Below are positions 19,803 to 31,211 of a stretch of 64,000 nucleotides of DNA, in pieces. The stretch comes from Saccharomyces mikatae IFO 1815. Lineage: Eukaryota > Ascomycota > Saccharomycetes > Saccharomycetales > Saccharomycetaceae. The notes under the pieces are model-generated. The model saw only the letters and a list, made by a program, of their open reading frames with translations. It had not been told where the DNA came from and did no database searches. The DNA lies in contig NC_079268.1 of NCBI RefSeq assembly GCF_947241705.1, positions 868,001 to 932,000 on the forward strand. Direction: 5' to 3'. How positions within the stretch are numbered: position 1 is the first letter of the stretch; each line of letters starts with the position of its first letter. Both the position numbers and the translations under genes were made by a program.

Positions 19803-21470
19803 ATGTTGTTTAAGTCTCTTTCAACATTAGCCACCGCTGCCGCTTTTCTCGCTGGTGTAGCAACTGCAGGCGATGTCCCAGCAATTGAGGTAGTTGGCAA
19901 CAAATTTTTCTACTCCAACAATGGTAGTCAGTTTTATATCAGAGGTGTTGCTTACCAAGCTGATACCGTTAATGAAACCACAGGTTCTACTATTAATGAT
20001 CCTTTGGCCGATTACAGTAGTTGTTCGAGAGATATTCCATACCTTAAGAAGTTGGACACCAATGTTATTCGTGTCTACGCTATCAATACCTCTCTAGATC
20101 ATACTGAATGTATGAAAGCTTTGAATGATGCCGATATCTACGTGATAGCTGATTTATCCGCTCCAGCTACTTCTATCAATAGAGACGAACCAACTTGGAC
20201 TGTTGAATTGTTCAAAAGATATAAAGACGTTGTTGACAGTTTCTCCAATTATACTAATGTGCTAGGTTTCTTTGCAGGTAATGAAGTTAGTAACAACTAC
20301 ACTAACACAGATGCATCTGCTTTCGTGAAAGCTGCTATTAGAGACGTTAGAGAATACATTGATGACAAGGACTACAGAAAAATCCCAGTTGGTTACTCTT
20401 CTAATGATGACAAAGATACTAGAGTTAAGATGGCAGACTATTTCGCATGTGGCGACGATGATATTAAGGCTGACTTCTATGGTATTAATATGTATGAATG
20501 GTGTGGTAAATCTGATTTCAAAACATCTGGTTTTGCTGATAGAACGGCAGAATTTAAAAATTTATCTATTCCAGTCTTCTTCTCTGAATATGGTTGTAAC
20601 GAAGTTAGACCAAGACCGTTTACTGAAGTTCAGGCTCTGTATGGTTCTAATATGACTGACGTTTGGTCTGGTGGTATTGTTTATATGTATTTCGAAGAAA
20701 CTAACAAATATGGTTTGGTCAGTATTGATGGTGATGATGTTAAAACTTTAGATGACTTTAACAATTACTCCTCAGAAATCAACAGAATATCTCCAACTTC
20801 AGCCAACACCAAGTCTTACTCTGCCTCAACAAGTGATGTAGCTTGTCCAGCTACTGGTAAATACTGGTCCGCAGCAACAGAATTGCCACCAACTCCAAAT
20901 GGTGGCTTGTGTTCTTGCATGAGTGCAGCCAACAGTTGTGTTGTCTCAGATGACGTTGACTCTGACGACTACGAAACCTTATTCAACTGGATCTGTAATG
21001 AAGTTTCATGTGACGGTATTTCGGCAAACGGTACTAGCGGTAAATACGGTGCTTACTCGTTCTGTTCTTCAAAGGATCAGTTGTCATTTATTATGAACTT
21101 GTATTACGAACAAAATGGTGGCAGTAAATCTGATTGTGACTTCAGTGGTTCTGCCTCTTTACAAACCGCTACCACACAAGCTAGCTGCTCTTCAGCCTTG
21201 AAGCAAATTGGCAGTATGGGTACCAACTCTGCTTCCGGTACTGTTGATTTGGGTTCCGGTACTGATTCCAGCACTGGCTCTTCCAAGGCTTCCGGCTCTT
21301 CTGCTAAGTCTAACTCTGGTTCTTCTAGCTCTTCTTCTTCTTCAGCCTCATCCTCGTCTTCTAGTAAAAAGAATGCCGCAACCAACGTTAAAGCTAACTT
21401 GGTACAAGTAGTTTTCACCTCGATCATTTCCTTATCCATTGCCGCTGGTGTCGGTTTTGCTTTGGTTTAA
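19803..21470 (+). CDS. GAS1: Gas1, GPI-anchored beta-1,3-glucanosyltransferase
   Basis: Elongates and remodels beta-1,3-glucan at the cell surface (family GH72); abundant GPI protein. 555 residues against about 559 in S. cerevisiae. It has a signal peptide 1-22, then the GH72 domain with catalytic Glu161 ([10 protein letters not shown]) and Glu262 (FFSEYGCNE) at the same numbers as the reference protein. A cysteine-rich X8/CBM43 domain covers about 365-460 ([10 protein letters not shown]). A serine-rich stretch (about 480-525) leads to a C-terminal GPI signal with an omega-site region near SSKKNAATN and a hydrophobic tail ending GVGFALV. Many NXS/T sites. The ATG at 19803 opens the signal peptide. 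It converges on PSE1. Confidence 0.98.
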   Translation: MLFKSLSTLATAAAFLAGVATAGDVPAIEVVGNKFFYSNNGSQFYIRGVAYQADTVNETTGSTINDPLADYSSCSRDIPYLKKLDTNVIRVYAINTSLDHTECMKALNDADIYVIADLSAPATSINRDEPTWTVELFKRYKDVVDSFSNYTNVLGFFAGNEVSNNYTNTDASAFVKAAIRDVREYIDDKDYRKIPVGYSSNDDKDTRVKMADYFACGDDDIKADFYGINMYEWCGKSDFKTSGFADRTAEFKNLSIPVFFSEYGCNEVRPRPFTEVQALYGSNMTDVWSGGIVYMYFEETNKYGLVSIDGDDVKTLDDFNNYSSEINRISPTSANTKSYSASTSDVACPATGKYWSAATELPPTPNGGLCSCMSAANSCVVSDDVDSDDYETLFNWICNEVSCDGISANGTSGKYGAYSFCSSKDQLSFIMNLYYEQNGGSKSDCDFSGSASLQTATTQASCSSALKQIGSMGTNSASGTVDLGSGTDSSTGSSKASGSSAKSNSGSSSSSSSSASSSSSSKKNAATNVKANLVQVVFTSIISLSIAAGVGFALV

Positions 21471-21734
21471 GAAGCATCGACACATAATAACACTTGATAT
21501 GGTATGATATCTTATTTCCGTTGAGAGATAGTTTTTACGAAAAATAAAAAGTTGTAAGTTTAATATTTTTTTTTCTATGTATGTTTTATAAGACTCTATA
21601 CGCGATTACCCACCGGTAGATCAAAATGATCATAATATTGCTGCCTTATGAACTTTTCACGTCTAAAAAAAAAAGACAATATTATAAAATATTTCTTACA
21701 GAATTACTTAACACTGTTTTTTTATTAAATTTCC

Positions 21735-24700
21735 TCATGCAAACCATTTATGTACTTTCTCCATAACATCAGCTGGATATCTGTTGAAAATTGCCATAGC
21801 GTCATTAGAAGGCAAAAATGATAACAATTTCTTGACTGAATTTACCAGAGTTTGGCTCTCCCTTTCAGTCAAACTTCTCTCATTTAAGGCCTGTATAACC
21901 GAATCAACTACTGCGGGGATATTAGATTGAGCGCATATGACTGGTGAATTATTTTCAATCAATTGGCTTAAAAATTGGTAGTTAAATGAGGCGGCTTCTT
22001 TGTCAGCAATTGTTGGTAACGTTTTAAACCAATTCGCCGTGTATGTATCCACGTTGGAAATGTTGGAGTTGTATGCATAAAGAATTTTGGCGATGGCTGC
22101 ACTGGCATTCTCGGTGGAAGAACGATTTTCTTCCAACTTAGAACCTGGAAAATCGACAATCTGGACAAGTGTGTCTAAAGTCGGTATGCAAACGTCAGCA
22201 TATGTAGAAGGGGCATATTGGGCACAAACACCGATTATATAAGAAGCAGCTTGACGAATACGAGTGTCAGAAGAAATCAAGCACTCAGTAACTTTTGGTA
22301 TAAACGCGTTCTTCATACTCGCAGTTTGTTCACCCCCATATTGTATCAAATCACCGATTACTACTAATGCAAATATGACTAAAATTGGCTCACTGTCTAA
22401 TAAAAAAGTGTTTATCATAGACCATATATTTTCCAAATGCTTTAAATAATGACCATTTGTAGCTTTCAAAACAGCTCCAATAGATTTGTTGATTTCGTCA
22501 AGGAGATCTTCGTCCGTGAAATCTTCCTCTTCATCAACATTTTCATTATATTCGTCACCATCGCCGTGGCGTTCCTGCATTCTTTCGAAAGTGTCGGTTA
22601 AGTTGGCAGAGATACCTTTCGTAAATCCTGCTAGTTGGTCTTCGCTTAAACAATTTTCGCCCATGACTTTAATACCGTTAACTAAAGAGTTATGATACAC
22701 CTGCGTAATTTCTGGCATTGGTTCCGACATTAATCCACCAATTATTTTGGAAGAAGCTTTGTGCCATAATAACACCAACTCCTCATTTTTAGTACCAGTG
22801 GCTGCAAGCAAACAAGACAAAAGAATAGGGATTAAAGTTGCTCCAGCAGCACGAACACCGTCATGTAAGTAAAAGTCAAGGGATGGTAAAGCTATTTCCT
22901 CCATTACTTCTTTAACATATATAGCAAACTGCCCACGTAAAAGTGTCGCATAGCTTTGCAATAGTTCCATAGCTGATACTTTATCGTCAAGAACAGATGT
23001 GTGAATAGCAATGTGTTTGCCTTGGACTTGGACGACATCCCAATCAGGATATTGCTGAAAATTTGCTGCTTCCTCCTCTTCAATTAAGCCAACATCCTGT
23101 GTTGCTTTAGCAGTGATAAGTAAAGGTGGTATAACAATCGGCAGCAAAGGAACAAAATCATCTCCTAGAATTCGACAAATTCTACTCCAGCTTTGTTCTA
23201 GGTATGATCTGAGAGCATCATCTTCATCAATATCTGAGTTTTGTAAGGCGACCAAAATAGAAATTAGCTCTTGAGAATGTTCATGAAATTTTTCTTTACC
23301 AACCGCAAAACCAATCAGAGTAGCGCATTCCATACACTTACCTTTCAAAATACTATTATCTTTGTTGTTTACTTTCAAAACATTCAATAACAATGGCATT
23401 AAGGTATCGTAGTACTTGATAAACTTATTCTTTGCCGCTTCAGCAATAAATGCAATGGTTGTCAAAGCCTGTTCTTGTACGTAAAGTTTGTTGCTTTGTA
23501 ATAAAACCAGAAGATTTGCCAATAGACTATCCAAATAAGGCTCAAGAATGTCTTTTGAAGCAAATTCAGAAAAGTTGACCAGAGCTGCTGCTGCATGTGT
23601 TTGAACTCTTGAGGTGCATTCTGAAGTTAGTTTTGATATCAAGGCCGGCAAAATTCTATCGTGGGCGGTTCTTTGAATGAACGGTGAGAAATCAGTAGAT
23701 ATTTGACCCAAAACGTTACAACATCCGTATTGTACTCTTGGATGAGGGTCATTTATTAGGGGAACAACCATATCTAGGATTTTTGGGATCTCGCCTATTA
23801 GTACATCAGCACAACCTTCAGCTGCAGAGGATAGGGCCATCATAGCTGCAAATCTCTCTCTCCATTCAGTTGATGTAATCATTTGCTGTAAATATTGAAA
23901 CAATGGTGCAGCCAAATATTCGCCACCAAGTTTTAAAGCAACACGATCAAGAGCTTGACGAGCGTGATCATACGTAACTTCCTCTTCGTCGTCGGTATCA
24001 TCGGATTCCATCCATTCTGTAGCATCGTCATCATCTACAGATACCTCTGTCATCATGATTAAAGTGTCCATCACTAAAATCTGTCCATAATTTGGGTTCG
24101 ATTTACACATTTGAGGAGCGTTCTCGCTAAATACAGTTAATAATTCCAGAGCAGTAGTTCTTGCTGGAGGCTCCAAATCTTTATTTTTTATGACCATATC
24201 AGTGAATTGTATTATTTGGTCAAACATATCTTTGAATAACTTTGGTGCCAATTCCACTAACTCGATCAATGATTCAAAAACTGATGCAAGAGCGTCGTCC
24301 TTACCATCATCTAAAAACCTTGGCAAACTGTTTAAAAGGCTTGGTAATAAAATTCCTAATTTGGACCATTCTGATTTTGGTAGTTGTTTAAAATAGCCTA
24401 CAAATGCAGTTACGGCAGCGATTTTAACATTATCGCTTGCATCAGTGAAACCGGATTCGAAAATTGGTAGGATGCTGTTGATGTCAACGGCAGTAATCAA
24501 ATAGGGTACAGTGGTTAAAATTCTAAAACTGGATTCTCTAAAATTTGGGTTACCGCTTTTTAAAGACTCTATTAAAGCTTGCAATAATTCCGGCCATGCA
24601 GGTAAGTCGTCCTGAACGCATTCAGCAATTGCATCAGATAATTTGTGTCTGATTGAATCAGGTCTTTCCGACAAAAACCCTTTCAACAAGGAGGAACGAA

Positions 24701-25004
24701 TTTGTACAAGAACTTCTTTTCTAATATGTGTTATATTTTTGGACATAATCATAAGCTTCGAAGAAGGAGGAGCTTTTAATGCTAGTTTTCTGAACAGAAC
24801 AGCGGACAATGCTGCCACTGTTGTATCTTGAGAGAAGGCGGCTTGTTCAGCCAGAAAGGTCAAAAGGTACTCGATGTTATTTTCGGTAATCCATTCTTCA
24901 CTAAGAGCCTTTTCAGCCACAGAACGTATTTGATTATCTGGAGAAGCAAAAGCCTGCACTATTTGCAACAAGGTGCTATTAACTTCCTCCGGTAAAGCAG
25001 ACAT
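21735..25004 (-). CDS. PSE1: Pse1 (Kap121), karyopherin/importin beta
   Basis: Nuclear import receptor for Pho4, Yap1, Ste12, ribosomal proteins and other cargo, working with Ran-GTP at the nuclear pore. 1089 residues, the same as I recall for S. cerevisiae. The protein is built of HEAT repeats throughout, starting with an importin-beta N-terminal region (VRSVAEKAL-type helices near 20-60). An acidic insert (DDDDATEWMESDDTDDEEE, about 320-340) matches the loop between HEAT repeats of this family, and a second acidic stretch occurs near 820 (NENVDEEEDFTDEDLLDE). The ATG is at 25002-25004. It converges on GAS1 and is followed upstream by NIP1 on the same strand. Confidence 0.97.
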   Translation of the reverse strand: MSALPEEVNSTLLQIVQAFASPDNQIRSVAEKALSEEWITENNIEYLLTFLAEQAAFSQDTTVAALSAVLFRKLALKAPPSSKLMIMSKNITHIRKEVLVQIRSSLLKGFLSERPDSIRHKLSDAIAECVQDDLPAWPELLQALIESLKSGNPNFRESSFRILTTVPYLITAVDINSILPIFESGFTDASDNVKIAAVTAFVGYFKQLPKSEWSKLGILLPSLLNSLPRFLDDGKDDALASVFESLIELVELAPKLFKDMFDQIIQFTDMVIKNKDLEPPARTTALELLTVFSENAPQMCKSNPNYGQILVMDTLIMMTEVSVDDDDATEWMESDDTDDEEEVTYDHARQALDRVALKLGGEYLAAPLFQYLQQMITSTEWRERFAAMMALSSAAEGCADVLIGEIPKILDMVVPLINDPHPRVQYGCCNVLGQISTDFSPFIQRTAHDRILPALISKLTSECTSRVQTHAAAALVNFSEFASKDILEPYLDSLLANLLVLLQSNKLYVQEQALTTIAFIAEAAKNKFIKYYDTLMPLLLNVLKVNNKDNSILKGKCMECATLIGFAVGKEKFHEHSQELISILVALQNSDIDEDDALRSYLEQSWSRICRILGDDFVPLLPIVIPPLLITAKATQDVGLIEEEEAANFQQYPDWDVVQVQGKHIAIHTSVLDDKVSAMELLQSYATLLRGQFAIYVKEVMEEIALPSLDFYLHDGVRAAGATLIPILLSCLLAATGTKNEELVLLWHKASSKIIGGLMSEPMPEITQVYHNSLVNGIKVMGENCLSEDQLAGFTKGISANLTDTFERMQERHGDGDEYNENVDEEEDFTDEDLLDEINKSIGAVLKATNGHYLKHLENIWSMINTFLLDSEPILVIFALVVIGDLIQYGGEQTASMKNAFIPKVTECLISSDTRIRQAASYIIGVCAQYAPSTYADVCIPTLDTLVQIVDFPGSKLEENRSSTENASAAIAKILYAYNSNISNVDTYTANWFKTLPTIADKEAASFNYQFLSQLIENNSPVICAQSNIPAVVDSVIQALNERSLTERESQTLVNSVKKLLSFLPSNDAMAIFNRYPADVMEKVHKWFA

Positions 25005-25796
25005 AGCAATGGCTTCGTTTGCAATGAAATCTGGTCGTTATGATAAAGTGGCGTGTAAACTAACAACTTTTTGTATGACCCGTCTGCCACTTTGATCTAC
25101 TTAGACTATTAGCCACTCAAAATTTGAACCGTGTCGAATGTCGATCACTTTTATAGCTCTTTATAAAAAATTGTACCAGTTTCTGAACCGTTTGGCCTTA
25201 TTCTTCAAATAATTACCATTCGTTTTTAGTGAATTTCTTTTGCTTTTCATTCAGAGTAAAGAATGAAAAATTTTTCAGTATTCTGCATGGAATTGTTATC
25301 GTGCGCCATGATGTAGGACCCATTTTTTTTTTTTTCATATGATAGAGTATAATATAATCTTTGAATGTCATTATTTATATCAAGTTTCGAGTAATACATT
25401 ATAGAATCATGGAGTGAGTATTGCTATTGATAACCTCTACGTTTCTTGAAGTTATATGTAAAATTATGATAGTAGCATACATTGGGCACGTTTTAAAGTT
25501 TAATAGTTTCTATTATATTATAAAGAGTGTTTATGTAACAAAAAACTATATATTTGCTTATGTGTAATGTACAGTGAAGACGATTAGATTCAAACCCTAA
25601 AACTAAAAATAAAGAGATCGTTAAAAGAATCGAAAAAAAGATGAGCAATATTATGAATATAAAGCAAGAGTGGATGTGGTGTATTCTCTTCTGCTTACTC
25701 TCTTTCTATATTCTTTTGGTTGCTGATGTTATTCTTCTATCTACAATGATTTTTTTGATAAGAATGCTTTTTCCAAGTAGTTTTTAACTCTACTGA
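25005..25796. other. Intergenic PSE1 promoter / NIP1 3' region
   Basis: About 790 bases, strongly AT-rich, with a T12-13 run near 25324-25336 and long poly-pyrimidine stretches near the NIP1 stop. It should hold the PSE1 promoter at its left end and the NIP1 terminator at its right. No ORF or RNA gene recognised. Confidence 0.5.
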
Positions 25797-28238
25797 TTAA
25801 CGGCGATTTGATGGTGGGTTAAGACGTTCCTTAGCGATTTTATATTCTTTGTTTAATTTGACCATAGCTTCTTCTAACTTAGTAATTTCGTCACCCTTTT
25901 CGACAACGAATATGGTCTTTTCATCGTTTAATTTTGCTGGAATTTCCAATTCTGTGATAACAGATTGTATAACTTCAACCACTTTATTTTCTGGAAGGTC
26001 AAACAATTCGGCTAGTTTGGCAACAGAAAAGCTTGCATAAAATCTTTTGTAAGAGAAGAAGTAAGTCTTTAAAGATTCAACTTGAACTCTTTCGGTTAAA
26101 CTGTTCAATACTGTCTCCATGTTCGGTAACAAAGCCCAAGACTTTATCTCTCTCAAGTACTTAACAGAATCTCTCCAGTTACCCTTCTGCATTGATTTGG
26201 CAGCAAATAGGACATAGTCTCTCAAAGTCTCCGGTGGACCTTGAAAACTTAATTTATCATAATGTTCTAAAGAACGACGGATGGATTTTGGAGAGTATGG
26301 AATTCTCTTAACCTTAATACCAGAATAGAATGCAGTCATTCTTGGGATTTCGATTAATAAGGAACATGTTAAGAAGACGACATCGATCAAATCCAAATTG
26401 ATGTGCTGATGATATGGTAAACATTGTCTAGCACGCTCATCGGCAGAAGCGTTATTACTAGAGTTGATGGAGATTCTGTGTAAAGATTGTTGACCTAGAA
26501 TTTCCCTTAAATGAGAGCTCGATAAAAGATCATTCAAAATTTGATGACATTCTTCGATCAAACACAATTTGAAGGCGGATAGACCCAATTGAACGACGAC
26601 TCTGTTAAATAAGATTTGAAGAGACGAGTCGAATTGGTTAATGTTAGTTTGAACTTGAGAAGTTAATAACATATCTTTAGCAGTTTGGAAATCCTTGTTT
26701 AATGCAGTGTAGTAAATGTTGTATAAAATAGCACGTTTTTGAACAGCGATGTTGTTTTGCTTAGAAAGAGTTGTTGATAAACCGTCTATTAAATTATCAA
26801 CGTAATCAGTAGAATCGAGCTGGTCTTTAGGAGTGAATTTGGATTGGTACTTGGCAGGTATGATTGCCCAAGCAGCAGTTTCCATAATTTTTATCAAGTT
26901 TTCGGATTTATAATAGATATGATCCAATCTTTTAACAAATGGACGCGTCAACGCTCTTTCCAAGTCGTGTTCATCTTTCAAAGTAGCCTCAAAGTACAAC
27001 TGGGTTCTCAAGATCAAGTTATAGACAGATTGTTCATCTCTCAAACGAATCAAATAATCACTAGAATGAGGATCGATGTTTAATAAGGATTTCATGAATT
27101 CGTCATCTAATCTTTCGACAAACGAGAAAATAGAACCTAATATCTTCTTCACACCATCGGAATCTTCTTTTGGTTCGTCTTCAATAAAATCAATTGGATC
27201 AGCGAATTCACTAACCTGATATGTGTCCATAGTTTGGTCCAGAATAGACAATAGTTTACTAATATCATTAAAAGAAGATTTCCATTGGTCAATTGGTTGA
27301 TAAGAAAGATTAGCTGAAGCATCGAATCTTGATGGAATTAATGTCAAGTAGGCCATTATAAATTCGTAAGGTTTTTCAGCTACAGTCAATAACTCTTCCA
27401 AAGTAGCAATCAAAGACTGTTGGTTAACAGTTTTCTTACCTCTTGAATCAATAATTGTTTGTAGTCTGGTGAAGAAGTCTTCTTGAACAGCTAATTCATT
27501 ACCTTGAGATGAAGAAATTTTGAATCCATTAGCAGAACCCTCTAGATCAGCAGTTGGTTCCTTATCAAAGGATTCAGGATCATCTCTGAATTTAGCCATA
27601 GAGTCCTCGTTTTCTCTAGAAACCTTCTTGACTCTTTGCTTTGTGGTATTATAAGCCCTGGCGACGGCTTTATTTTTCAAATCAGCTTGTTGAGTATTAT
27701 TCACAGCGTCTTCCACTTGTGCAACGACTTTGATGAAAATGTTTGGAGTCCCCCAGTTTTGTTGTTGGGCCCTAATCAAAAGACGGGAGATTAAATCAAA
27801 CTCATTGGAAATGGTCAACCAGTCATCAGAATTCTCAGCTTGGGAGATCTTGTTATAAACATCTTGCATTTCATCCAATAGTTTTTCCTTGGCAGATTTG
27901 ACAACTTTCTTGTTATCTTCATCATCGGATTCTTCGTCACTGGAATCATAATTGGAATTTTTCAAAAATTTATTCGATCCTCCTCCACCTTGTTTTCTAA
28001 ACTCGGATTTTTTGAACCAGTCAGGACCATAAGGCTTTGCATCAGAGTCATCAGAGTCTACATCAGCTTCACTTTCACTTTCACTTTCATTGAAGAAGGA
28101 GTCATCAGATTCCTGGTCTAATTCAGACTCAGAGGAGGAAGAGCTTAATAGATCTTCTTCGGATGAAGATAAAAGATCTTCTTCGGATGAAGAACTGGCA
28201 GCATCGTATTCATAATTAGACGAAAAGAAACGGGACAT
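25797..28238 (-). CDS. NIP1: Nip1, eIF3c subunit of translation initiation factor 3
   Basis: Core eIF3 subunit that contacts eIF5 and eIF1 and helps assemble the 43S preinitiation complex and select AUG. 813 residues from the ATG at 28236-28238 ([12 protein letters not shown]), the conserved family start; the frame is open 15 codons further upstream but that part is not conserved in the family. The N-terminal 90 residues are very rich in serine and acidic residues (repeated SSSEEDLL units), matching the CK2-phosphorylated, eIF1/eIF5-binding tail of Nip1. A helical middle part and a C-terminal PCI domain (about 600-780) follow, ending in a basic tail. Head of a leftward run of genes. Confidence 0.97.
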   Translation of the reverse strand: MSRFFSSNYEYDAASSSSEEDLLSSSEEDLLSSSSSESELDQESDDSFFNESESESEADVDSDDSDAKPYGPDWFKKSEFRKQGGGGSNKFLKNSNYDSSDEESDDEDNKKVVKSAKEKLLDEMQDVYNKISQAENSDDWLTISNEFDLISRLLIRAQQQNWGTPNIFIKVVAQVEDAVNNTQQADLKNKAVARAYNTTKQRVKKVSRENEDSMAKFRDDPESFDKEPTADLEGSANGFKISSSQGNELAVQEDFFTRLQTIIDSRGKKTVNQQSLIATLEELLTVAEKPYEFIMAYLTLIPSRFDASANLSYQPIDQWKSSFNDISKLLSILDQTMDTYQVSEFADPIDFIEDEPKEDSDGVKKILGSIFSFVERLDDEFMKSLLNIDPHSSDYLIRLRDEQSVYNLILRTQLYFEATLKDEHDLERALTRPFVKRLDHIYYKSENLIKIMETAAWAIIPAKYQSKFTPKDQLDSTDYVDNLIDGLSTTLSKQNNIAVQKRAILYNIYYTALNKDFQTAKDMLLTSQVQTNINQFDSSLQILFNRVVVQLGLSAFKLCLIEECHQILNDLLSSSHLREILGQQSLHRISINSSNNASADERARQCLPYHQHINLDLIDVVFLTCSLLIEIPRMTAFYSGIKVKRIPYSPKSIRRSLEHYDKLSFQGPPETLRDYVLFAAKSMQKGNWRDSVKYLREIKSWALLPNMETVLNSLTERVQVESLKTYFFSYKRFYASFSVAKLAELFDLPENKVVEVIQSVITELEIPAKLNDEKTIFVVEKGDEITKLEEAMVKLNKEYKIAKERLNPPSNRR

Positions 28239-28525
28239 TTTCGTGGATCTGGGGCGTGGCAGGCTATTGTGTGAAGATTGCAAATATGTGCCTTGTTCTC
28301 CTTTTTTCCCTTTTGTATTATTTGGTTAATAAGTGCAACTGCAAACCGGTAGCTAGATTTTCATTTCTTTCAAAGCTATTTCTTCTCATTGAAAAATTTT
28401 TCAACGGCGAAAAAAATGCAAAAAAAAGTTTGGTCGTTTCCAACGACTAGAGGAAAGTGACAGTAATAATAACGATCGTGTCTCTAATATATACGTACTT
28501 ACCCACTGTATAAAGAAATTTCAAA

Positions 28526-29479
28526 TTAAAATAGGGTCGAAAGTGCAGTTAGTGTCATGGGAATGGCATCGATAATGTCCGAAACAGGTACAGGACATGG
28601 TAGCTGAGCATCAAAAAATTCCTGAGGACCTTGACAATCTACGAATTGATCCTCGTCCCGGTTGAACGCCTGTACAAGAGTACCCCATGTGGAGATCACC
28701 AATAAAATGTTGGAATCAGTACCGGAGGCGGGAAGTGATGATAGTTCAGGTATTGGTATGTCTCCAGCGGTTAAAGGAACGTATATCGATTGAGTATAAC
28801 CCTCTTTTATGGTGCCATTCATAAACAATTCTGTAAATGATGATGCTATACGAGTGTAGTATCCATATTGCGACTCCAATCCTGTAAAATCACCGTAAGC
28901 TTCCTGAGGTGACACGATTTTCCTTGTTATTGTGTCGATGGTGACCCTTGCGTTTATCGGCACTAATTGGCTCTGTAGGGCCAGTGCTTCTGCTTTGCCT
29001 ATGTTGATATATTTGGTTTGTTTGAATGTCTTACCTGTCTTTTTGCGCGCCAACGTGGGTTTCTGCATCCTGATTGTAAGACCCTCTCTATACCGACCAT
29101 GATCTTGCTTGTGGTACCTAGTGAAAGGAAGCGTGGACAGTCTTGGTAACTTCGAAGCAGCAGTAAAGTACGGCCTGAATTTTTCGTTGAAGACGGTATT
29201 ACGGAGATAAGGAGGTGTGACGAAGTATTGTAAAAGTGCTAGTATCAGTTTGGCAGTAGAGATTTTATTCTTAGTGGCACTAACCTGAGAATCGTTTTCG
29301 AGGATAATAATCTCAGAAACATTGAATAACGATGCAAACTTGGCCACTTGATATACCCTATGTGTGATTTGTGAGAGATTGCGACAGTCGGATACCAGTG
29401 TCGTGGGGATACAAAGCGAATAATGTCTGTTTTGCAATAGAGGTTTTTCGACCTTTTTAAACTTCTTCGTGCTACTCAT
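28526..29479 (-). CDS. YMR310C: YMR310C-type SPOUT-family putative RNA methyltransferase
   Basis: Member of the DUF171/SPOUT1 (human CENP-32/C9orf114) family, a putative knotted methyltransferase; in yeast YMR310C and its paralogue YGR283C are nucleolar and linked to early pre-60S ribosome assembly (UPA1/UPA2 naming, from memory). 317 residues from the ATG at 29477-29479 (MSSTKKFKK). Visible features are a basic N-terminus, the conserved opening HYSLCIPTTLVSDCRNLSQITHRVYQ split over residues 20-45, an internal OB-like insertion (about 120-210, many Lys/Thr) and a C-terminal half consistent with the trefoil knot (LLVISTWGTLVQAF). The catalytic role is inferred from the family, not seen directly. 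Neighbour of GLC8, as in S. cerevisiae. Confidence 0.92.
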   Translation of the reverse strand: MSSTKKFKKVEKPLLQNRHYSLCIPTTLVSDCRNLSQITHRVYQVAKFASLFNVSEIIILENDSQVSATKNKISTAKLILALLQYFVTPPYLRNTVFNEKFRPYFTAASKLPRLSTLPFTRYHKQDHGRYREGLTIRMQKPTLARKKTGKTFKQTKYINIGKAEALALQSQLVPINARVTIDTITRKIVSPQEAYGDFTGLESQYGYYTRIASSFTELFMNGTIKEGYTQSIYVPLTAGDIPIPELSSLPASGTDSNILLVISTWGTLVQAFNRDEDQFVDCQGPQEFFDAQLPCPVPVSDIIDAIPMTLTALSTLF

Positions 29480-29717
29480 CAAACTAATGATTTGCGCAAT
29501 TTTATGGTGAGAGTATACGTACTGCTAGGACTGGTGGTAGCGATATAGCAGCACTTTCTCTTACTAATCACCGCTCATCGATGGGAAATTTTTCATGTAT
29601 AAAGCTGGATAAAAATACAGTTCGTTCCACGTGATAACGAAGAATGCACAGTTATGTACGAAGAGTTTAAAAGTGTGATATAATTAGTATAGGTAAACGT
29701 TATAAAGGTGACATGTT
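29480..29717. promoter_or_regulatory. YMR310C promoter with CACGTG box
   Basis: Short gap between YMR310C and GLC8. A perfect CACGTG lies at 29638-29643, about 160 bases upstream of the YMR310C start, in the context TTCCACGTGATAA, a good Cbf1 or Pho4-type E-box. Confidence 0.4.
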
Positions 29718-30401
29718 TTATTGTTCTTTTCTCGTATTGGCATCTTCATTTTCATCCTCAGGCCCTTGATGAGACTTTTTGTTGAAAATAGCCCTTACGT
29801 CGTAATGCTTTTTCCTCATTTCTTCAAATTTTTTATGCCTAGCTTCTGAAGAATCTTCGTCATTCTCATCATTCTCATCATTCGTCTCGATATCAGGCTG
29901 TTTGTTCTCTTTGATTTCGAATTCCGGTTCCCCCAGTGACAAATCGTCGATATCGTCGTTTGCCACCTGACTACGTCTTTTATCCTCTTCTTCATCATCA
30001 TCTACTCTGTAGTACTCTCCGTGGGGGTCTACAGCACCTTGGTAGGGGGTCTTGGGCTCATCTATATGGATATCCTGGAATTGCTGTTTCGTTATTTCAT
30101 TTTCGGCCAAATTCCTCTGATTCCACTGAACCCTCTCCTCCGGTGTCATTTTGGCCAACATATCTTGCTCATGTTTCAATGACAAGGTATCCTTTGGAAG
30201 AAAGGCTTTCGATGTTCCAGCTACTTCCGTCTCTTCTCCTGCATGATCTAGTCCCGGTATATTCCTCTTGTGTGATGTCAATTTAGCATTCTTCTGCGTA
30301 TTTTCATAAACCTGTCTTCTAAATTCCTCAAGCGTTTCCGGATCTTGCTGCGCTAACTGTTCCGGTGATAAAGCCAGCGGGTTCTTAAGTATACCTCCCA
30401 T
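29718..30401 (-). CDS. GLC8: Glc8, regulator of protein phosphatase 1 (inhibitor-2 homologue)
   Basis: Binds and activates the type-1 phosphatase Glc7; activated by Pho85 phosphorylation of a threonine. 227 residues from the ATG at 30399-30401 (MGGILKNPLALS), the family start; the frame is open a further nine codons but without conservation. Three inhibitor-2 motifs are visible: the N-terminal GGILKN that contacts PP1, the RVxF-like docking site EERVQWNQ, and the C-terminal KKHYDVRAIF corresponding to the active-site HYNE segment. The Pho85 target is in EPKTPYQG. The rest is acidic and disordered, with NDENDENDE repeats that look prone to length change. Confidence 0.96.
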   Translation of the reverse strand: MGGILKNPLALSPEQLAQQDPETLEEFRRQVYENTQKNAKLTSHKRNIPGLDHAGEETEVAGTSKAFLPKDTLSLKHEQDMLAKMTPEERVQWNQRNLAENEITKQQFQDIHIDEPKTPYQGAVDPHGEYYRVDDDEEEDKRRSQVANDDIDDLSLGEPEFEIKENKQPDIETNDENDENDEDSSEARHKKFEEMRKKHYDVRAIFNKKSHQGPEDENEDANTRKEQ

Positions 30402-31211
30402 TGTTTCAAAGACGTACGCTCTCTGCAATATGAATATGTTCTGCTAATCAAGCCCTTTGGTATAAATTTATCCTGTTCTTAAATATGATTCATTCAATAA
30501 AAGTCAGTTCTCCCTAAAAAAGCTCCAGACAAAAATCCGTCACCAGGTACGAATAAGCTATTATATAATCTTAATATTGAAGGTAACACTTGTGAGCTAT
30601 ACAAGCAAACTGAAGTATTTAGGGACTAGTAACAAGAGTTATTTCCATGCTCTATAGTGTCTCAGATTATCTTAAGGTCTACTTTGGCTTTTTTATTCTT
30701 CTTTTCTTTTCTTTTAGTGTTCGCTATACCTCTAGTTATTTATTATTTGTTTTCTAATGGAACAAAACATAAAATCAAACCTGTGAAGTGTGTAAGATTG
30801 ATTATGATTTTATCACGTAGAAAAGTGCAGGTTATACACTGCACCGAATCACCTCTTTTGGGCATGAATACTTAACTGGAAATGCTTCTTAAAATTCTGA
30901 GTGATTGGGGTGGATCTTTTACACTTAGTTGATATATATGCAAACCTATTCAGAAAGAGCTGCGATTCGTTCATAATCGTCATTCTTAGTATTATGCGAC
31001 TACAACAAGCCGCTCACACCGTAGCCCTATTCTCTTTAGCTTTAGCTTTTCAGGTCTGTAGTACTGCACCTCTGATCCCCCAAATATCAACTAATAGGCG
31101 ATGAGCTGGATGAAAAATGCAAGAAAAAAAGAAAAAAAGTGTCAAGTAAACCCAAGAGAAGTTGAACGAGATACTTTCATAACCCCTATCGATAAAACGA
31201 AACAGACATTC
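30402..31211. promoter_or_regulatory. Divergent intergenic region GLC8 / ELP6
   Basis: About 810 bases between two divergent genes. It contains an exact ARS consensus match (30764-30774) and T-rich tracts near 30690-30715. The ELP6 frame is open for 37 codons upstream of the chosen start (from 31101); this is basic, lysine-rich sequence without family support. No other gene seen. Confidence 0.5.
30764..30774 (-). other. Exact ARS consensus match (candidate replication origin)
   Basis: AAAACATAAAA is the reverse complement of TTTTATGTTTT, matching WTTTAYRTTTW at all positions. It sits in the AT-rich GLC8-ELP6 promoter gap, with T-rich sequence to its left. Candidate only. Confidence 0.35.
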
